Shown here: positions 39,066-42,136 of the stretch, piece by piece
Layout of the letters: each line of letters opens with the position of its first letter
How positions within the stretch are numbered: the first letter of the stretch is position 1
Virus record (IMG/VR): IMGVR_UViG_3300038701_000842
Location: 1 to 42,136 of that record
DNA from: a virus
DNA: 42,136 nucleotides
Direction: 5' to 3' (one strand)
The notes under the pieces: generated by a model
The model's input: only the letters and a program-made list of their open reading frames with translations
The model's database searches: none
What the model was told of the DNA's origin: nothing
Program-made: the position numbers and the translations under genes

Positions 39066-40043
39066 ATGGCAGCTCCCGATTTCAATGTTCTCCGTGGCGG
39101 TCAGATCAATCAGGCTGGCGACGACCGCGCCCTGTTCCTCAAGCTGTATGGCGGCGAGGTCTTCACTGCCTATGACGAAGCGAATGTCTTCGCTGGCCGT
39201 CACTTCGTCCGTACCATCGCCTCTGGCAAGTCGGCCCAGTTCCCGTCTGCCGGTGGCAAGGGTGCCTTCTACCATACGCCGGGCGAGATGATCCTCGGCG
39301 AGAAGGGCAACCTCGCTGAGACCCTGCTCACCATCGACGACTTCCTCGTGGCTGCGACCTCGTTCGCCGAGATCGACCAAGCCATGTCGCACTTCGATTA
39401 CCGCGCTGCCTTCACGAAGGAAGATGGCCGGGCAATCGCGCGTCAGTTCGACCGCAACGTGGCCCGTGTTGGCGTACAGGCGGCCCTCGAAGCCACGTCC
39501 CGCTTCGATGGTACTGGTGACGAGTACGAAGCCAAGACTGTCGGCTTCATCGAGAACCGTGCCAGCTCCAACTCCGACATTGCTGCCCTCAAGGCCGCGA
39601 TGCTGGCAGTTGCCACGAACTTCGACGAGAAGGACATCCCGACCGAAGATCGCAACCTGTTCCTGAAGCCTGCCCAGTACAACCTGCTGGCGGCTGACAA
39701 CGAGACGATCTCCTCGGACTACGGTTCGGCTGGTCGTGTCCAGAACCTGCGCATCCCGATGCTGCATGACTTCAACCTCATCAAGACCAACAACCTGCCG
39801 ACGACCAACGTCACCGGCACGTACGGTTCGAAGTATGACGTTGACGCCCGCAACGTCGTGGCTCTCGCCATGCGCCCGGGTGCGGTCGGCACCCTGAAGC
39901 TCCGTGACCTCTCGGTCGGCATGACTGGCAACGATCACCTCGTGACGCACAACGCCACGCTGGTGACGACCAAGATGCTGGTCGGTCACGGTGTCCTGAA
40001 GCCGGAAGAGGCTGCGGTCATCCGCACCGCCGCCCCGGTCTAA
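39066..40043 (+). CDS. Major capsid protein, gp10-like
   Basis: A 325-residue HK97-fold capsid protein (T7 gp10A is 345). FLKLYGGEVFTAYDEANVFA, then HFVRTIASGKSAQFPSAGK-type sequence, then YHTPGEMILG follow the T7 capsid pattern, and the C-terminal part has DYGSAGRVQNLRIPMLHDF. GAAAGG precedes ATG 39066. I see no frameshift extension like T7 gp10B. A very strong terminator follows, as in T7. Confidence 0.95.
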   Translation: MAAPDFNVLRGGQINQAGDDRALFLKLYGGEVFTAYDEANVFAGRHFVRTIASGKSAQFPSAGGKGAFYHTPGEMILGEKGNLAETLLTIDDFLVAATSFAEIDQAMSHFDYRAAFTKEDGRAIARQFDRNVARVGVQAALEATSRFDGTGDEYEAKTVGFIENRASSNSDIAALKAAMLAVATNFDEKDIPTEDRNLFLKPAQYNLLAADNETISSDYGSAGRVQNLRIPMLHDFNLIKTNNLPTTNVTGTYGSKYDVDARNVVALAMRPGAVGTLKLRDLSVGMTGNDHLVTHNATLVTTKMLVGHGVLKPEEAAVIRTAAPV

Positions 40044-40070
40044 TCACAACCCGCCTATTGGCTAACCCTT

Positions 40071-40104
40071 GGGGGCTCAGAGACAACTCTGGGCCCCCTT
40101 TTTT
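40071..40104 (+). terminator. Strong intrinsic terminator after capsid gene (Tphi-like)
   Basis: GGGGGCTCAGAG (40071-40082), loop ACAA, CTCTGGGCCCCC (40087-40098), then TTTTTT (40099-40104). The T7 late terminator Tphi is at the same place, after gene 10. Confidence 0.95.
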
Positions 40105-40166
40105 CGCCCCCATGCTCGCCCTCCGGGAAGTGCAATGCACACGTAGCGGGGCCCGAAAGGATCACC

Positions 40167-40751
40167 ATGAACACGAACCCACTCACCGAACTCGACGCGG
40201 TGAACATCATACTCCGCAACGACGGCGAGGCTCCCGTGGCCTCCCTCGACGAGGCTGGCTTCGACGAGGCCGCTGATGCTCAGGCAGCCCTAGAGGAGGT
40301 CTCCCGGACTGTCCAAGACGGCGGCTGGGCGTTCAACACGGACTTCAAGCGGAAGTTCACCCCGGACATCAACAGCGAGATCGCCCTCCCGGCTGACACC
40401 CTGTGGATCAAGCCGACCTACGCCTCTCAGGCCATGAGCGTCGTCGAGCGCGGTCGCAAGCTCTACGACCTCGAGAGCAACAGCTACGAGTTCCCCCAGC
40501 CGGTCTACCTCGACGTCTGCCAGATGCTGGACTTCAGCGACCTCCCGAGCGCCGCTCGCTATTACATCGCCATCCGCGCCGCCCGGCTCTACCAGTCTCG
40601 GGCAACCGGATCCGGCTCCCAGAACTCCTTCACCGAGCAGGACGAGATGCGGGCCCAAGCGTCCCTCCGCAAGGCTGACCTTCGGGCCAAGCCGCGCGGC
40701 ATGTTCCGCAACCCGGCCCAGTCCCGTCTGCTCCTGCGGAGGCCCCTCTAA
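40167..40751 (+). CDS. Tail tubular protein A, gp11-like
   Basis: A 194-residue gatekeeper protein (T7 gp11 is 196). Begins LTELDAVNIILRNDGEAPV, the typical start, with DGGWAFNTDFKRKFTPD and RYYIAIRAARLYQSR. Forms the ring between portal and nozzle. GAAAGGA precedes the start; the stop overlaps the next ATG by one base. Confidence 0.94.
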   Translation: MNTNPLTELDAVNIILRNDGEAPVASLDEAGFDEAADAQAALEEVSRTVQDGGWAFNTDFKRKFTPDINSEIALPADTLWIKPTYASQAMSVVERGRKLYDLESNSYEFPQPVYLDVCQMLDFSDLPSAARYYIAIRAARLYQSRATGSGSQNSFTEQDEMRAQASLRKADLRAKPRGMFRNPAQSRLLLRRPL

Positions 40752-42136
40752 TGGCCCTGATCAACCAGCCGATCCCGAACCTGTACGGTGGGGTCAGCCA
40801 ACAGCCCCCTCTGGCGCGGTACATCAACCAGCTCGAGCTGGCGAAGAACTGCCTCGCCGACCCTGTGGAAGGCCTGACCAAACGCCCGCCGACTGAGCAT
40901 ATCGCCCGGATCATCCCCGAGGTCTACGCTGAGGGGGCCGCCGTGTTCCCCATTGATCGCGATCCGGATAACCGCTTCATCGCTGTGGTCCGCTCTGGCC
41001 GGGTACAGGTGTTCGACACCGCCGATGGCTCCGAGAAGACGGTCCTGAACGCCACGAACGCCTACCTCGACACGCCCACGCCGACCACGTCCTTCCGGTC
41101 CCTGACCATCGCGGACTACACCTTCGTCGTGAACCGCGACGTCGTCGTCAGGGCCAAGGATGACACAGCCCCGACACGGCCCCACGAGGGCCTGATCTTC
41201 GTCCGGGCTGGCAACTACGGGAAGGACTACCGGATCACCGTGAAGCGGAAGTCCGATGGCGTCACCCTGACGAGCGCCCTGTTCGGCACCCCACGAGGGG
41301 ATGACCCCTCGCACATCGACAGCATCGACACGGCCTTCATCGCCCAGTCCCTGTTCAACAGCCTGGCGGTCGCCTCGAAGTCCATCGACGGCTCCGTGAT
41401 CTACTTCACGATGAACGAGGAGTTCACCGTCGAGGTCGAGGACGGGCAGGGCAAGCAAGCCATGAAGGCCTTCGCAGGGGAGGTGCAGCGGTTCTCGGAC
41501 CTCCCTGAGACCGCCAAAGAGGGCGTTGTCCTCAAGGTGGTTGGGGACCAGACGTCGGCCTTTGACGACTACTGGGTCCGCTTCAACGGTAAGGTCTGGG
41601 AGGAAACGCTCCAGCCCGGCCTGAAGACATCGCTCGACGAGACGACAATGCCGGTGGCCATCGTGCGTAGGCCGGACACGACCTTCGAGCTGATCACCCT
41701 TCCTTGGGAGGACCGGCAGGTTGGCGATGACGACAGCGCCCCGTTCCCCTCGATCACGGACCTGCGGCTCTCGACGATGTTCTACTTCCGCAACCGCCTC
41801 GGTTTCTTAGCGGACGAGAATGTCCTGTTATCGCAGGCGGGGGACTACTTCAATCTGTTCCCGACCACCATCACGCAAGTGCTGGACAGCGATCCCATTG
41901 ACGTGGTCGCGGGGGACGCCTCTGGGGAAAGCTCCCCGGTGTCGATCCTCGAACACGCCGTGGCCTTCGACCGCAAGCTGGTCCTGTTCGCCCGCAATGC
42001 CCAGTTCATCATGGGCGCTGATGGCGTCCTGACCCCCTCCACGGCCACCATCGACCCGGTGACGAGCTTCCAAGCCTCGGCCCGGTGCCGCCCAGTCTCG
42101 GCGGGCCGCTTCATCTACTTCACGTTCGACCGCGTC
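40751..42136 (+). CDS. Tail tubular protein B, gp12-like (5' part, continues at left edge)
   Basis: The first 462 codons of the nozzle protein. ALINQPIPNLYGGVSQQPPL and KNCLADPVEGLTKRPPTEHI are the family's conserved beginning. Runs open to the window end and joins in frame with 3-1103; the last two bases (tc) differ in one position from the corresponding bases at 127-128. Distal tail opening that binds fibres and lets DNA out. Confidence 0.93.
   Translation, partial: MALINQPIPNLYGGVSQQPPLARYINQLELAKNCLADPVEGLTKRPPTEHIARIIPEVYAEGAAVFPIDRDPDNRFIAVVRSGRVQVFDTADGSEKTVLNATNAYLDTPTPTTSFRSLTIADYTFVVNRDVVVRAKDDTAPTRPHEGLIFVRAGNYGKDYRITVKRKSDGVTLTSALFGTPRGDDPSHIDSIDTAFIAQSLFNSLAVASKSIDGSVIYFTMNEEFTVEVEDGQGKQAMKAFAGEVQRFSDLPETAKEGVVLKVVGDQTSAFDDYWVRFNGKVWEETLQPGLKTSLDETTMPVAIVRRPDTTFELITLPWEDRQVGDDDSAPFPSITDLRLSTMFYFRNRLGFLADENVLLSQAGDYFNLFPTTITQVLDSDPIDVVAGDASGESSPVSILEHAVAFDRKLVLFARNAQFIMGADGVLTPSTATIDPVTSFQASARCRPVSAGRFIYFTFDRV
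42009..42134. repeat. Terminal overlap of contig (right copy)
   Basis: Exact copy of 1-126. Base 42135 (t) disagrees with base 127 (a), probably an error at the very contig end, since the left copy keeps Asp in the protein. Confidence 0.93.

Noticed and set aside
38639-39989. Minus-strand open frame of 356 codons over the capsid gene
   Set aside because: It is antisense to a clear capsid gene in a high-GC genome where long antisense frames arise from codon bias.
41820-41835. CCTGTTATCGCAGG as another phage promoter
   Set aside because: Only TGTTATCG matches, and it lies inside the nozzle coding sequence without the AACCCA half.

Overview
This window is the essentially complete genome of a temperate T7-like podophage (Autographiviridae type). 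The contig is circularly closed: bases 1-126 repeat exactly at 42009-42134, and the tail tubular protein B gene runs off the right edge and continues at the left edge. The unique genome is therefore about 42,008 bp. Every gene reads on the + strand. The DNA is GC-rich with strongly GC-biased third codon positions, and a tRNA-Leu attachment site is present. A GC-rich proteobacterium, perhaps alphaproteobacterial, is a plausible host, but nothing in the sequence proves it.

Layout, starting from the likely physical left end. (1) 16.46-17.85 kb has no genes. It is dense in short tandem repeats, promoter-like sequences and hairpins, and is the best candidate for the virion terminal repeat / concatemer junction. 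(2) 17.86-21.17 kb holds small early genes, mostly unrecognised. Three of the spacers between them are copies of one hairpin element whose main stem shows a compensatory base-pair change. (3) 21.25-23.11 kb is a lysogeny module: a MarR-like regulator broken by a G7 tract, a tyrosine integrase, a full tRNA-Leu(TAG) flanked by GTGACGCG repeats (probable attP), and a strong terminator. (4) 23.11-25.59 kb is the single-subunit RNA polymerase. (5) 25.68-35.24 kb is DNA metabolism: small proteins, SSB, endonuclease I, amidase, primase/helicase, a zinc/repeat protein, DNA polymerase, a divergent ThyX-like protein, 5'-3' exonuclease and dNMP kinase. (6) 35.28 kb through the contig junction to 16.46 kb is morphogenesis: portal, scaffold, 3TM-holin-like protein, capsid, tail tubes A and B, internal core proteins, a giant tail fibre, small and large terminase.

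How the parts work together. Host-type promoters near 16.64-16.74 kb would start early transcription. The phage polymerase would then use a recurring element containing AACCCACTGTTATCG, found near the genome end (16.5 kb), just after the RNAP gene (25.6 kb) and just before the structural genes (35.25 kb). A strong terminator follows the capsid gene, as in T7. The attP lies between the early promoters/integrase and the RNAP gene. Integration would therefore separate RNAP from its early promoters, and the terminator just downstream of the tRNA would shield RNAP from the host tRNA promoter. This suggests a simple lysis-lysogeny switch set by genome architecture.

The most unusual items are that attP/terminator/RNAP arrangement, the covarying early leader element, 11-nt-phased repeats in the terminal region, two highly structured non-coding regions (17.5-17.8 and 38.6-38.9 kb), a 2014-residue tail fibre joining a T7 gp17 adaptor to a siphovirus J-like C-terminus, and the homopolymer-interrupted MarR regulator.
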